Source of the DNA: Euclidia mi | Lineage: Eukaryota; Arthropoda; Insecta; Lepidoptera; Erebidae | Direction: 5' to 3' | Length of the DNA stretch: 64,000 bases | Assembly: GCA_944739405.2 (NCBI GenBank) | Contig: OX123182.2 | Location: forward strand, 69,319,183-69,383,182 | Part shown: positions 22,838 to 34,129 of the stretch, piece after piece | Position numbering within the stretch: the stretch's first letter is position 1 | How the letters are laid out: the number at the start of each line of letters is the position of its first letter | Notes under the pieces: model-generated | What the model was told of the DNA's origin: nothing | Databases searched by the model: none | The model's input: only the letters and a program-made list of their open reading frames with translations | Position numbers and translations under genes: made by a program

Positions 22838-23767
22838 CTATGTTGGACGATGGCAGTGCTTGAAGCTAGAGGCCCGACTCCCACTCTCCCACAGCCAGTT
22901 GACGAGCACGCTCTGCAGCATTAGACGATGTGCTAAGAAGGTTTTCTAACTAGGGTAACTCAGTGCTTGGACAAGCTCTTCTCAAAGCATTCATGGCATC
23001 GGTCTTACACAGCGGTTTTACCTCAGACTCGACCAGTGTAGGTGCTAAGATTTTCCTGGTCAATTCTGCAGTGCTGTGGACCGAGTAAGGAATGCTGGTA
23101 GGCTAACATCGGAAATTTTGCGAATGCCGAGGCTGCCTAAACGTATAGGTAAGGACGCCTGTAGCCACAGTCAGTCATTCAGTGCTATATTCAAAATTTG
23201 AATAAGAGTATTTCGTATAATTTTGTCCATTTCAATGAGTAGGCTCGAATTTATCCAAAAAGGCGAAGCTCCAATAGCGTGGGTAAATTTAGGCACGAAA
23301 AGACAATTCCGAATTATAGTGAAAGCCAAATGAATGTTCATTTTGAGGAGGCTGTCAGAAATTTCACTAAAATTTTGAATTTAATCATGAATGAATGAAT
23401 GAAATGAAATCATGAATAAAAAATGAAACCTTCGTCTAAAATCGGGGACCCAAGGAGGCGAAGAGAACTTTTTTCAGTGTGGGTTATGGGTTCAGAAATT
23501 TAAATTTGGAAAGTAAAGGGGATATGTTAAAATTGTCATTTATGAAAATTTCACATTTAGTTGGATTTAGGTCTAAGCCTATGGATGAAAATTTAGATTT
23601 TAAGAAAGCCAGATCTTGATAAACAGACTCTACATCGCCTCCCAGGGCGCCATCATACCAGATATTAAATTTTGAATTTAACTGGCTGATGATTGGGTGA
23701 ATAGCTAAGCTAAAAATGAGTGGTCCAAGAGGGTCACCTTGTTGACAGCCAAATATTATTATGTTTG
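22838..23767 (-). pseudogene. LINE RT and thumb fragment (upstream half of the split LINE)
   Basis: Minus strand from 23767: an RT block with CQQGDPLGPLIFSLAIHP, then WYDGALGGD where related proteins would show an LDD-type catalytic motif, i.e. the aspartates are lost here, then LNPTKCEIFI. After a short simple-sequence patch (atgaatga near 23390) there follow thumb-region pieces matching the sister copy at 29870-30420, in several frames. It continues past the LTR element into 14002-13198. Dead coding sequence. Confidence 0.75.
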
Positions 23768-23778
23768 TTCTCATTAGT

Positions 23779-24410
23779 CACATTTACTACCCTGTCAATC
23801 AATATTCTAGCATACATTTTTCCTACCTAACACTAAGAAGGCTGATCCCGCGATAATTTTGACATTCCTGCTGCGAACCTTTTCCTTTATAAATCGAGAC
23901 AAGCACTGCCTTCGTCCAGTCTCATCAATCTGGGACCTGGCCCTGTTTCCAACACAGGTTAAAACAGGTTTATTATTAGTCCATTGCCAGCCTTCAACAT
24001 TTCAATCGTCACCTTATCACAGCACGATTTAAGCGCTTTCATAATTTTATCCATTCCATCATACATATATATCATTTCATCTTGCTCTATTTCACTCACA
24101 GTTTGCTCAAATAAACTCTCAAAATAGTCCTTCCAGCACTGTAGTATAATTTTTCTTCATCCATGACTGCACCTTTTTCATTCCTAATAACTTTCATCGA
24201 TCCATTCATATTTTTGCCCCGCGCTTCTTTGAACGGTTTCTAAAACAGTTTTATATTGTCTCGGGAACTTGAGCCGAATTGATCCTCATATTTCATCTTT
24301 TTCTCATTCTTCTTCCTCTCTATACATTCTTTAACTTTAGCTGTCACACATCTATACTTGTCCTTCATTTCTTTAACAATATCTTCATTCATACCACACC
24401 GCTCGCTCGA
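23779..24410 (-). pseudogene. RTE-like LINE RT N-terminal fragment
   Basis: Minus-strand pieces: a lysine/glutamate-rich region (VKECIERKKNEKKMKYEDQF), 'VDEITV'-like connector, then 'RLDEGSACLDL' and RDQPS-type blocks in broken frames matching the RT fingers of the LINE that continues at 13271. The join at 23778/13272 is the 11-bp duplication created by the nested LINE. The endonuclease domain is missing, so the copy is 5'-truncated near 24410. Confidence 0.65.
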
Positions 24411-25130
24411 TTCGTTGCTTCTATGGCAACAAATTACTTTTAAATATTTAATTCATTGTCGCTCACACATCTTATTTTGGTTTTCGATATATCGGTTAGC
24501 GATACTTATTAGACCCAGTTTTGTTAAACGTTATGCAAATGAGTGCTACCTACACTTTTATCCTTACAGCGATATTCGACTTTGTGAAGATAAATATCTA
24601 GATTGGAGTTGTACTTATAAAGATAAATTTTACCTTCAAGGTAATACATGAAACAAGTTCATGTACCTATTTTCATTTTACACAAACTTATTATTTCAGT
24701 CCCCAAATTACTTTTCTGAGTATATAATATAGGGTAACACAGGCTTTAGGCAATTTTTTTAACTCGTTCCTGTTGCGTGGGTGTGCAACGCCCACGATAG
24801 AACGCTTGATGTGTATAAGTATGCTAAATATATACAACGTTCACTCCTGAAACAAAATATTTAGATAATACTATGTTGATAATGTCAATACAACATTAGA
24901 AATGGGATGACATTCCGACTATTCCGAGATTGTCACGGTGAATGTCAATTTATTTTGGTTTTAGATGAATAGTTTCTAAACTACAGAAATATGTCATATA
25001 AAATTATACAGGAATCTACCACACCTGCGTTTGAATAGACTTTGCTTAATAACTTGGTTGAGGTTAGAATCAAAGAACTAAGTTCGAACTGCAAGATAAA
25101 CTATTCCTGAAGCGTATATTCGAAAGTATT
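24411..25130. other. No gene seen
   Basis: AT-rich. The open frame at 24358-24651 on the plus strand is antisense to the LINE at its left end and otherwise featureless. Confidence 0.5.
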
Positions 25131-25800
25131 GTTATACATCTGGCAGCGGTCTAGTTAGTGCGACTGAAAGTTTGTTATTTGACAAATGTAAAGTTGAGCG
25201 CACAAACGGGACGGCAGTGTGCATTTAGTTGAACGCAAACTTTTCGCTTTGTAAGGAAAGTGTTCAGTTTAAACTGTACGCTCGCCTACCCAATATCCGT
25301 CGCGGAGTAAACATCACGCCGCGTGTGTATTCAGGCGAGAGAGGCGCCACGATTGTCCCGAGCGACGTCGCCGCACCACCACGCGCCGCCACTCGTGCCG
25401 ATAACAAACTGCGCTCCAGCAAGCTTATTGTCGCTCGCACTGTTCTCCCCTTTATTGTATACGCCACAAAATTATTCAAAGTAAATATTATTAAGTTTTT
25501 GTACTCGTAAAGTTTTATTGACGCGACTCACCGTCGACGTCCTCATTCCCACCCAAAATATGAAATTCCCCGATGAGCCGCAGTTGGCTCGTTAAGTTGT
25601 AATATGTACGCGGGAGGCGGTGTTTGCGCGCCGCCCTCAAAACCAGCAAACAGTCTCAAGTTACACCCTCGCAATCTCTGAAATAAACATGCGACGAGGC
25701 CACTACTGCTAACAACCTTAGCAACTCGGGCCGCGAGAGCTTTACTAACTCCAGCTAGAGGATTAATCTTAAGCAAGATTCCGCTCATGTGTGTCAAAAC
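25131..25800. other. GC- and CpG-rich block, possible solo LTR or old promoter
   Basis: This block stands out from its AT-rich surroundings. It begins near ctagttagtgcgactgaaag, contains an arthropod initiator-like TTCAGTT at 25264 and ends around ccacccaaaatatgaaatt. A 93-codon plus frame (25229-25510) and two minus frames are open, probably because of base composition. An errantivirus-type LTR starting AGTTA is conceivable, but no second LTR or target duplication is visible. A GC-rich host first exon or promoter is the other option. Confidence 0.35.
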
Positions 25801-27822
25801 TTAAATTACAATCAAATATTAATGGCAAGTGTTCTCTCGTTGCCGCTTTGTGAATTAACTCTCAGAAAGATCCGGCAGGGAAATTGTTTTTAGTTAACTA
25901 CTGCATGTGCATACTCGTGTTCTGAGTGTATGATGTAAGCGCCGGCACGTCACTATTTAAACAAGTTGTATTTCAGATTTATGTTACATTTGCTCGAATG
26001 ATTTCAGGCTACCAGTGGTTTTGTAGCTACTCTGAATGCTACTGGATTATTTGAACTTATGCATGACGACATTACATCGGCTACGGTGGCAGGGTACCAA
26101 GACATCGTCTATCTTACACGAGTAGTTCGTTCTTTTCACTGAGTGTATTTTTAACCCATACTGCAGAAATATGTGACATTTCATAGATCTAACAAAAAGA
26201 TACGGAAGTATTAATTCACGTTAGTTTTACTAATATGAGTTACACGGGAAAGATAGGTAGGTACGAAAACTCCAAATAATAGGATTTAGCTAGCTATCAT
26301 ATCGGAGGATCGTTTCAAAGGATTACTCGCCACAACAGTGGGATTTAAACTTCCGAACATTCAAATACCGGTCAACGTAGTTGATTTACAGGCCTTTTGT
26401 AGCTTCAAATGTCTAATTAAACGTTATTTTGATTTTGACCCAATTTGTATACATATATAGTTGTTTTGATTTATTTAATTGTAAAACGTTTTAACATTGT
26501 TACTTATTTAATAACTATATTAAAGTTAATATTAATAATTATCAAGCAAGCCAGCCAAATGCTAAATAACTTTTTTGACCCTAGAGCTACATACTTTTTT
26601 ATTGCATTTTTGTAGTTGCGGTTTGTTGCGTTTATTCTGGCCATAACAGGACTTTTATTGGTTCCCCGATGGCCGAAGAATAACCAAGGAAATACCGAGG
26701 AGAAGAAAAGGAAAAGAGAGAAGAATTATCGAGATAATTCAGTCCTGGTTTTGAGTATACATGTTTAAAGATCTTGAACTCGGTTAGTAGACTGGTTTCG
26801 TTAATCTAATTCAGTAGTGATGTATCTGAAATATATATAAACGTAAAATTATTAGGTTCTGAATCAGCGACTAATACTGGTGCTAAATCATGCAAAAGCC
26901 ACTGGTTGCTGGTTTGGACCTAACTGGATCAGCTCATCCATGGACAACAGTGTCCCACAGTAATCGGTGGATATAGTGTACTTTAGCCATCAAATTCTGT
27001 TGTCCTCTTAGAGCTCTTACAATTCCTCACACTAAGAACACCGAGAATATGTTTACCCGTACCTATTGCTTCTGTAACAGTAACGACATATGATATCAAT
27101 ACAGTATATAGTTACAGCTACAGATACTATACTAATTGAAGTGGCTGGACGATAACATTTGCTACTGTCAGCTACAAAACTAATCCTATTATTGACACAA
27201 TAGTTGAGCAACAGACCCGTTTAGTCTCATACCAAGTTTGCATTTACATTTTATCTATCTTATGGTTAGAATTGCTCCATTTATTGAATACTGACTTAAC
27301 ACACTCAAATCTATTTCTCTAAAGCTATGCAGTCTTAAACTTATACCGTAAAACACTTATAAAACAACATTGTTTCAATCCAAAGCAAACAAATCTACAT
27401 CAGTTCATATAAATATGTCAAAAAAATCTCCCAAACGAATAACTGGCCCGCTCGGTATGCATTCTACAAAAGCAATTAAATTAATCATGTAGACACAATT
27501 TAAATTTTAGTGAGTGAAAAAGGCGAGGCGAGATAAAGAATTTGTTACAAATTAGGGGACGGCAAACTCCAAGGGGCTAATTACATTGTTACATGACAAA
27601 TCTTTTGGGGCGGTCGAAGTTTCGTTACGTTCCTTGCTCGGGCTTAAGCTCTGTTGAGACTAATAAAATCACCTCTGCATCAGAGAACATACAATGTTAT
27701 TGAACAGCTGATTTAATATTAACTCTGATCACATTATTAAGCAGTAGGAAATTGTCGTCGGCGCCAGTGATTTCTCCTCTCTACTTATATTGTTTATCGG
27801 TTTCCAAGTGGCCACCCTTCTC
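25801..27822. other. 2 kb with no gene seen
   Basis: AT-rich; a purine-rich patch near 26690-26725 is the only oddity. No gene or repeat boundary recognised. Confidence 0.5.
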
Positions 27823-28135
27823 CTTAGAGCGGTTTCAGATTAGCGTTTTATACGCGCGTATAAGCTCGTTTTTAGAAGCGCATGTAGGCGCGTATAGGCG
27901 CGCCTTTTGGCACACGCGCAACTCGTACGAGCGTTGACGCGCTTCTAAGCTCGTATAACTACGAGCCGTCAGAATCCATGTAGACACTGACAAGACGTCA
28001 CTACCGTTTTGAGCGAACAGGCCCGTATACGTGAGTTTGGTTTTTTGAAGCGCGTAATATAGCGCGCGTGTAAGCGCGTATGCTGAAACGACCGTATACG
28101 CGCAGAAAAATACGCTAATCTGAAACCGCCCTAAG
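27823..28135. mobile_element. 313-bp CpG-rich TIR element (MITE)
   Basis: Left end CTTAGAGCGGTTTCAGATTAGCG and right end the complement of CTTAGGGCGGTTTCAGATTAGCG, one mismatch in 23. The inside is crowded with CGCG palindromes and variants of gcgcgtat, in strong contrast with flanking DNA. No ORF of substance. A TTA/TAA flank occurs but is part of the inverted repeat, so the target duplication is unclear. Confidence 0.8.
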
Positions 28136-29758
28136 TCGTCGGTATGTTTTCTTTGTTTGGCTGCGGTTCATAAATTATTAGAGACCTGCATTCGCTTTCG
28201 GTTTGTGTAACCTCACGAGTAGAAGACATTGATTGCTTCGTCGTACGTACGTGCCATTTAACATTTAACTTATGGTGAGTTGCATAATATATTTTATAAC
28301 CAATGACGTAATATTGATTAACAAATTATAGGTTTTACAAGTACTGCGAACAAAGAACAAAAAGTATGTTATCCACTGATAAAATAGTTCAAAGGCTTGG
28401 TGGATCGTTTTAAATTTCAAGGCTCACCTCTAAAACTTTAAATTAATAATCTTAATTAGAACTAGAGACATTTCAAACAGCCTTATTCAAAAAAGTTAGG
28501 AGTTAATTAACCTAACTAACGAGACTGATATAGAATAACTTCTCAATCTAAATAGTTTATTTCTAGCTCTTTTCACAACTATCTTTGTATCTAAAAGCAA
28601 AAGTTGCCTCTTAAAAAACTTAAATAATTTAATTGATTCACGCAGTATGTCTTTCTAATTAGTGGCTAAGTTCTTATTTATGTAGCTCTCTAGGCTCAGA
28701 GCACAACCAAAAGTCACAGTTAAGTCTACTACAACTTAATTGAATTATATTCAACATTAATTTGTTAATCAACCTTAAACAAAACAGCACAAAAATATTT
28801 TTATTCACAACATGTTTGTATGTTACATAAAACTTAATAAAATAAATCATGTTCAATTCACGTTCCAAATAATTATGTACATTTGTATCAATTATCTGTA
28901 CCTACATCACATAATTCACTGGCAGCCTTGTAAATACGGGTATCATACACCTATTAGCATATTAAATATATCAATAAAACATTTTATCTGTTAAGGCCTA
29001 CTGTGATATGGGCGATAGAGCGAACGGCAAGCGGACGATGCAAAAAAAGTAAAACCTAGGGTTAATAAATTCCGTAGCCATTTTTCATCAAAAGCTGGTT
29101 AGGGTAGGTTAACGGGAACTCTTGTGCGTGTATAAGCGGAAAATAGACTTTCAGAAGCATTCAGCACCACAGCGACAAACAGCAGCACAAAGCTGCCATG
29201 CGGTTTTGAAACTTTATTTTCATCCTGCAAAACTTTTTTTATTAATATCACAAGATGAATATCGTATTTGAAAGCTGTTGTACTGTGCCCTGATTGCCTA
29301 AGTCTCGTAATTAAATGGCAGCTGCACCAGAGGGGTATATTATATTATTATTTACGGTTAGGAATAATCAAATGATATCCAAAGCAATACAAGCAAGCGA
29401 AGTTCATTTCACAGAGCTAGTGTAACAATTCTCCAACTCGTTAATTCAGATCTCGTTGAAATCGACAGGGCGAAACCATTCCGAAATTACTGCTCAATGA
29501 CTCGCAATGTTCTACTTCTTGCTTAAAAGATTTCCTTCGAAATTAAAAAGGCACTAAGGAAAATCTTATTGTCGGCTATTGTTTTCTTAAAAATAACCGG
29601 CTTCCATTTCAAGATTAGTGCAGACGTTTTACTTATTAGGATAGTCGTGTTGGTTTAAAAATAAAATATTCTTCGCTCTATATTAAACTTTATTTAATAA
29701 CGTACACAGAAATGTTGCGTACTTTTGTAATAAATAAAGTAACGTTGTAATAATATAC
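28136..29758. other. 1.6 kb with no gene seen
   Basis: AT-rich sequence; short open frames at 28674-28994 are featureless. Confidence 0.5.
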
Positions 29759-29769
29759 CATATTATCAA

Positions 29770-31210
29770 TACTATAATCGAAGTCACAGAGCACTTTGTC
29801 TGTGTTTCAATTGGAACAAAATACAGGAAAAAATTAAAAATTTTAGTGAAATTTCTGACAGGCTACTCAAAATTAATATACATTCGGCTTTCACTATTAT
29901 TAGATATTGCCTTTTTGTCCCTAAATTTACGCACGCATTACGGTGCTCACCTTTTTGGCAAAAATCCAACTCCACTCATTCAAATTGACAAAATTATACA
30001 GAATACTCTGAGTAAAATTTTGAATGTGGCCCTGAACGACCGGGTGTGGCTACAGGCGTCCTTACCTGTGCGCTTGGGCGGCCTCGGCGTTCGCAAAATT
30101 ACCGACGTAAGCCTGCAAGCGTTCTTGTCATCGGTCCACATCACTGCAGAATTAACTAGGAAAATTTTAGCTCCCACACTGGTTGATTCTGAGGTGCCGT
30201 GTAAGACCGATGCCTTGAACGCTTGGAGAAATGCTTGTCCAGGAATTGAGTTACCCCGAAACTTATCCTTCCAGAGGCAATGGGATGGGCCGCTTTGCAG
30301 CATGGTACAAGAGAACCTTCTCAATACATCGTTCAACAGTGCGGAGCGTGCTCGTCTGCTGGCTGTGGGAGAATGGGAATCGGGCCTCTGGCTTCAGGCA
30401 CTGCCATCGTCCAATATAGGTACCATGTTGGACGATATGACCTTCCGCTTCGCTACTTGCCTCCGTTTAGGCGCGTCATGTGTCTCTCCGCATCGTTGTC
30501 ACTGTGGAGAGGCTGTCGATAGCCTTGGTCACCATGGCCTGTCATGCAGCAGGAGCGCGGGTCGTATTTCTCGACACGCCAGCCTCAATGACGTACTGCG
30601 CCGTGCTCTTGCCACCGCTGGCGTTCCAGCCCAACTTGAACCTCAAGGTTTGGCACGCGAAGATGGCAAAAGACCAGACGGGATGTCGTTACTGCCATGG
30701 AAGCTGGGTAGGCCTTTGGTATGGGACGCAACATGTGTCGATACCCTTGCGCCATCTCATCTTCCCAGCACAGCAGGTTGAGCGGGCGCTGCTGCTGCTA
30801 CAGCGGAGACCCTCAAACGGCACAAATATGTAAATCTAATAGGAGATTATGTATTTGAGCCGTTTGGTGTCGAAACATTGGGGTCATGGAGTCCAAGTGC
30901 GCGATCACTTTTTAGAGATCTCGCAAAGAGACTCATAGACGCCTCGCGTGACGTATTTGGCTCAAAACGTATTTGGCTCAAAAAATAAGTATAGCCATAC
31001 AACGAGGCAATGCTGCCAGTCTTCTGGGCACGCTTCCAATTGCCTGCGATGCGGATGAGTTTCATGACGCCTTCTAAATTTTAATTTTAATTTTTTTGAA
31101 TTTTCACTTGTATATATTAATTCGTTTTTTTATTATTTTATGACTTAATTTAATTATATGGTTTTTTAAATAATTATTGGATAATAAACGCTTATTTAAT
31201 TGGCATGTAT
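29770..31210 (+). mobile_element. Second copy of the restriction-like-endonuclease LINE
   Basis: Flanked by CATATTATCAA at 29759-29769 and 31211-31221, an exact 11-bp target duplication. It is 5'-truncated within the RT thumb and ends without poly(A) about 130 bases after the coding region. It shares its whole coding length with the minus-strand copy at 13198-23480, including the sequence TAGGTACCATG that in the other copy was hit by the LTR element. Confidence 0.85.
29846..31072 (+). pseudogene. LINE RT thumb plus restriction-like endonuclease
   Basis: Open from 29846 to a TGA at 30779-30781 (311 codons); homologous sequence continues in the same frame to about 31070. Visible blocks: LPVRLGGLGVRKITD (thumb), a zinc motif CVSPHRCHCGEAV with D-x2-GHHGLSC after it, and DGKRPDG ... 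VWDATCVD (PD...D nuclease core). Past the stop, 'LFRDLAKRLIDASRD' is recognisable. A 16-base tandem duplication around gtatttggctcaaaa (30950-30985) adds a second lesion. In an active element this part would nick the target and support target-primed reverse transcription. Confidence 0.85.
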
Positions 31211-31221
31211 CATATTATCAA

Positions 31222-32225
31222 CTAGCTGGTACCCGCGGCTTCGCACGCGGAAAAAGGTAACGTTTTAGAAAGCTCATCTGTATACAGCCGGCGGTATTTC
31301 AGATTTCAATATGACTGACCCTTTGCTTTTATATATAATTATTCAAAAATTAGTGTCATAACAACAGCGCTACCTACCGAGTCAAATTGTAGCCTATATG
31401 TAGTGCAATAAAATCCTGTATCTTTCAGTTAAAGTCTCATTTGAATCGGTTCAGCCATTCCAGAGATTACCCCAAACAAACAGAAAGACAGACAGACAAA
31501 AATGTTAAAAAGGGTTGTTTTGGACTTAGAATCGTGTAACTTACTATATGCACTTGAAAAAACATAGTTATTTTGAAATCACAGACAGACACTTCAATTT
31601 TATTTATATGTATAGATGAGCAGAAGAAGTAAAGACTTGTTATCGCGACAACAGCGCCAACTACCGGGTCAAATTGTAGCCTATATGTAGCGCTATAAAG
31701 TCCTCTACCTTGCAGTGAAAGTCTCATTTGAATCGGTTCAGCCATTCCAGAGATTACCCCAAACAAACAGAAAGACAGACAGACAGACAGACAAACATGT
31801 TAAAAAGGGTTGTTTTGGACTTAGAATCGTGTAACTTACTATACGCACTTGAAAAAACATAGTTATTTTGAAATCACAGACAGACAGTTCAATTTTATTT
31901 ATATGAACAGATGAGCAGAAGAAGTAAAGACTTGTTATCGCGACAACAGCGCCAACTACCGGGTCAAATTGTAGCCTATATATAGCGCTATAAAGTCCTC
32001 TACCTTGCAGTGAAAGTCTCATTTGAATCGGTTCAGCCGTTCCAGAGATTACCCCGGACAAACAGAAAGACAGACAGACAGACAGACGGACAGACAGACA
32101 GACAAAAATGTTAAAATGGGTTGTTTTGGACTTAGAATCGTGTAACTTACTATATGCACTTGAAAAACATAGTTATTTTGAAATCACAGACAGACACTTC
32201 AATTTTATTTATATGTATAGATATG
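31222..32225 (+). repeat. Threefold tandem repeat, unit about 295 bp
   Basis: Begins with ctagctggtacccgcggctt, a very common insect repeat opening. Units run about 31345-31616, 31617-31911 and 31912-32221. Each contains 'aacagcgccaactaccgggt', 'ttgaatcggttcagccattcc', a GACA microsatellite, 'aaaatgttaaaa(a/t)gggttgttt', and ends in ttttatttatatgtatagat. The GACA tract grows from unit to unit. Open frames on the minus strand are repeat shadows. Confidence 0.85.
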
Positions 32226-34057
32226 TGAAACAAAGATTTTGTTTTGTATTTAATATCAGTCTGTCTGCCTATCTTTTTGTACGTTATACAGTGCATGTTA
32301 TACAGTGCATGTTATTTTCATTTTGTGTAATTTGTAGGAGATTGACTGATTCTTTAAACTGTATATAGTGTGATATATGTATAATGCGACGCAAAATATA
32401 ATACCCAATGGTAATCAACGAAACCCTATTAGAGCGGAATTTAACTTTAAGATGAAACTGCAGCAGATAAAAACTACACAGTTATATTAGTTAGATCACT
32501 AGATACACTGAATAACTTTGTTAAAACTTCTATATGCAAATATCTATACGACGCCGCGCCCTCCTGATAGCGTCTATTTTTCACACAAAAGTAAAAAAAA
32601 AGTACTGCAACCTCGCCTTAACTTCTCTAGTAGTACGAGTTATGTCTGCTGCCTAAACTCTGCTATGAAAGTTTCCAGACTGAAAACTTTGTCGAACCGG
32701 AAACTGAATCCGGCAACTCTCGATCACTGTATCGACAGTGACCATTCGGCCGTGCCAGTTGTGATCGAAACATGGAAACAATAGTCGCCTCTAAACTCAT
32801 GGCGACAATAATAATGGTTATAAACAATCTTTGGATATTAATATTGCTTATGGAAAGAAGAGTCAAGTGGAACATTACGACGGATGAAAAAATATTATTA
32901 TATCTAGGACTACTACGACCCATTTTTATTGAATATAGCCAAAAAACTTCTCCTTTTCAATTTCACTTGTAACGACTATCCTCTAAAACAAAATTGATAT
33001 AAAGGACTTAAATATTAAATCTCTAGAAAGCAGGCTTCAAACTCGTTAGTGGTAAAATATGTTTGATTAGCCTACCTTTAGTCCGTGTTAATGGATGTAA
33101 TCTGAGCGATCACAGCCATTCAACCGGATCAATCCTATCGAAACATAGCGATTAAACGCATGTCCATAGATTTGGGAATAGGCTGGCACTTTAAACTCGT
33201 TCTGAATAATGGCGCTATGTCTGAGCTATACACCACTTCTAGACAATTTCTAAAATTAAAAACCTATAGTCTGCAAGTGGCCTACTCACACTGTTCTAAA
33301 TATAACCAAACGTATACAAATTTAAAAGGAATTAATAAAGAACAATGCCCATTTCTGACCCAGTTTGGAACTCATGAACAGCACAATAGAGTTTCAATTT
33401 GCTGTTAAATAATCCTTCTTATTTATAACTTAATTTATAGGCATTATTAAAAGTGTGCCGAGAAACTTATTCAATAAATATGTTTAAAGAGATGTGTTAT
33501 CGTCTAAATAGCCAAAACGTTATAGATCAGAAGTTGCCAGTAAATAAATCATAATATTAAATCGATTATCACTTCTTCTTAATCGATTTCCCGAGAGCCC
33601 GTTTCAGTACTCAAAACGATTTTAGTGACTAGCAAATCTTTATTTAGGTCTTAAACATGTTTTATGGGTGTATTTTGAAGGTTTATACGCGATTAACTAC
33701 AAAAAAGTTTGATTTTGAACCAAATCTATAGATTTATAAGTTGATAATCTATGTCCAAAATCTATATCGATTAATCAATATCATTTAAAAACTGCATAAT
33801 GGCAATACTTTTTTGTATCTTAGTAGTAAATATCAATAATGTCATATTCAATTTATTTTGTTTATTATTTGCCCGTGCGCATTACGAATGCTTTTTTATG
33901 GTTTTGGAGCTCTTTTACGACTTTTGGCATTTTCTTTTGTGTTTCTACCCTTATTTAATTATGATTAACACATTCCTTTCTACTCAAAACTACGAAATAT
34001 TTTAACTATCCTAATAAAAGTATGTACATACCTAATGTTTTTTGAGCATATAAAAGT
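32226..34057. other. 1.8 kb with no gene seen
   Basis: AT-rich. Several small frames (32518-32784, 33160-33408) have no recognisable features. Confidence 0.5.
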
Positions 34058-34129
34058 ATTGAAATTAAACTACAGTTTACGGATTTTATCGCGTTATATT
34101 GGTTTCACTGGTTATTTGTTATTACGGCA

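Larger units (their letters stand above)
13283..23767 (-). mobile_element. 5'-truncated LINE with restriction-like endonuclease, split by an LTR element
   Basis: Flanked by the perfect 11-bp direct repeat ttctcattagt (plus-strand reading) at 13272-13282 and 23768-23778, which falls inside the RTE-like LINE. Without the nested 8827-bp LTR element and its 4-bp duplication the insertion is about 1.65 kb. It encodes the end of an RT, a thumb region, a C/H zinc motif and a PD...D endonuclease. A second copy with an 11-bp duplication lies at 29770-31210. There is no poly(A) tail. The precise clade of restriction-like-endonuclease LINEs is not settled from this sequence. Confidence 0.8.
11378..24410 (-). 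mobile_element. RTE-like LINE remnant, host of a nested insertion stack
   Basis: Minus-strand LINE, 5'-truncated. Its remaining parts are 24410-23779, 13271-12441, 11880-11574 and 11489-11398, interrupted by three insertions. Reading 5' to 3' on the minus strand these give an RT N-terminal part (IYKGKGSQQECQNYRGIS), the RT core with LLYADD, then the C-terminal 'GSECWVWQKKHESRI' segment and a 3' tail of TATG-type repeats. The 3' end phrase (on the plus strand 'cacgcc...gggaggcagag') matches the end of another copy at 39660-39690, supporting family and orientation. Many stops and frameshifts: an old inactive copy. Confidence 0.8.

Noticed and set aside
25229..25510. 93-codon plus-strand frame in the GC-rich block
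   Set aside because: Opposite strand is equally open; GC-rich DNA has few stops; no domain seen.
30231..30833. Overlapping plus-strand frames within the LINE copy
   Set aside because: Alternate frames of the zinc/endonuclease coding region.
31467..32061. Two similar minus-strand frames of about 100 codons
   Set aside because: Identical pieces of a tandem non-coding repeat.
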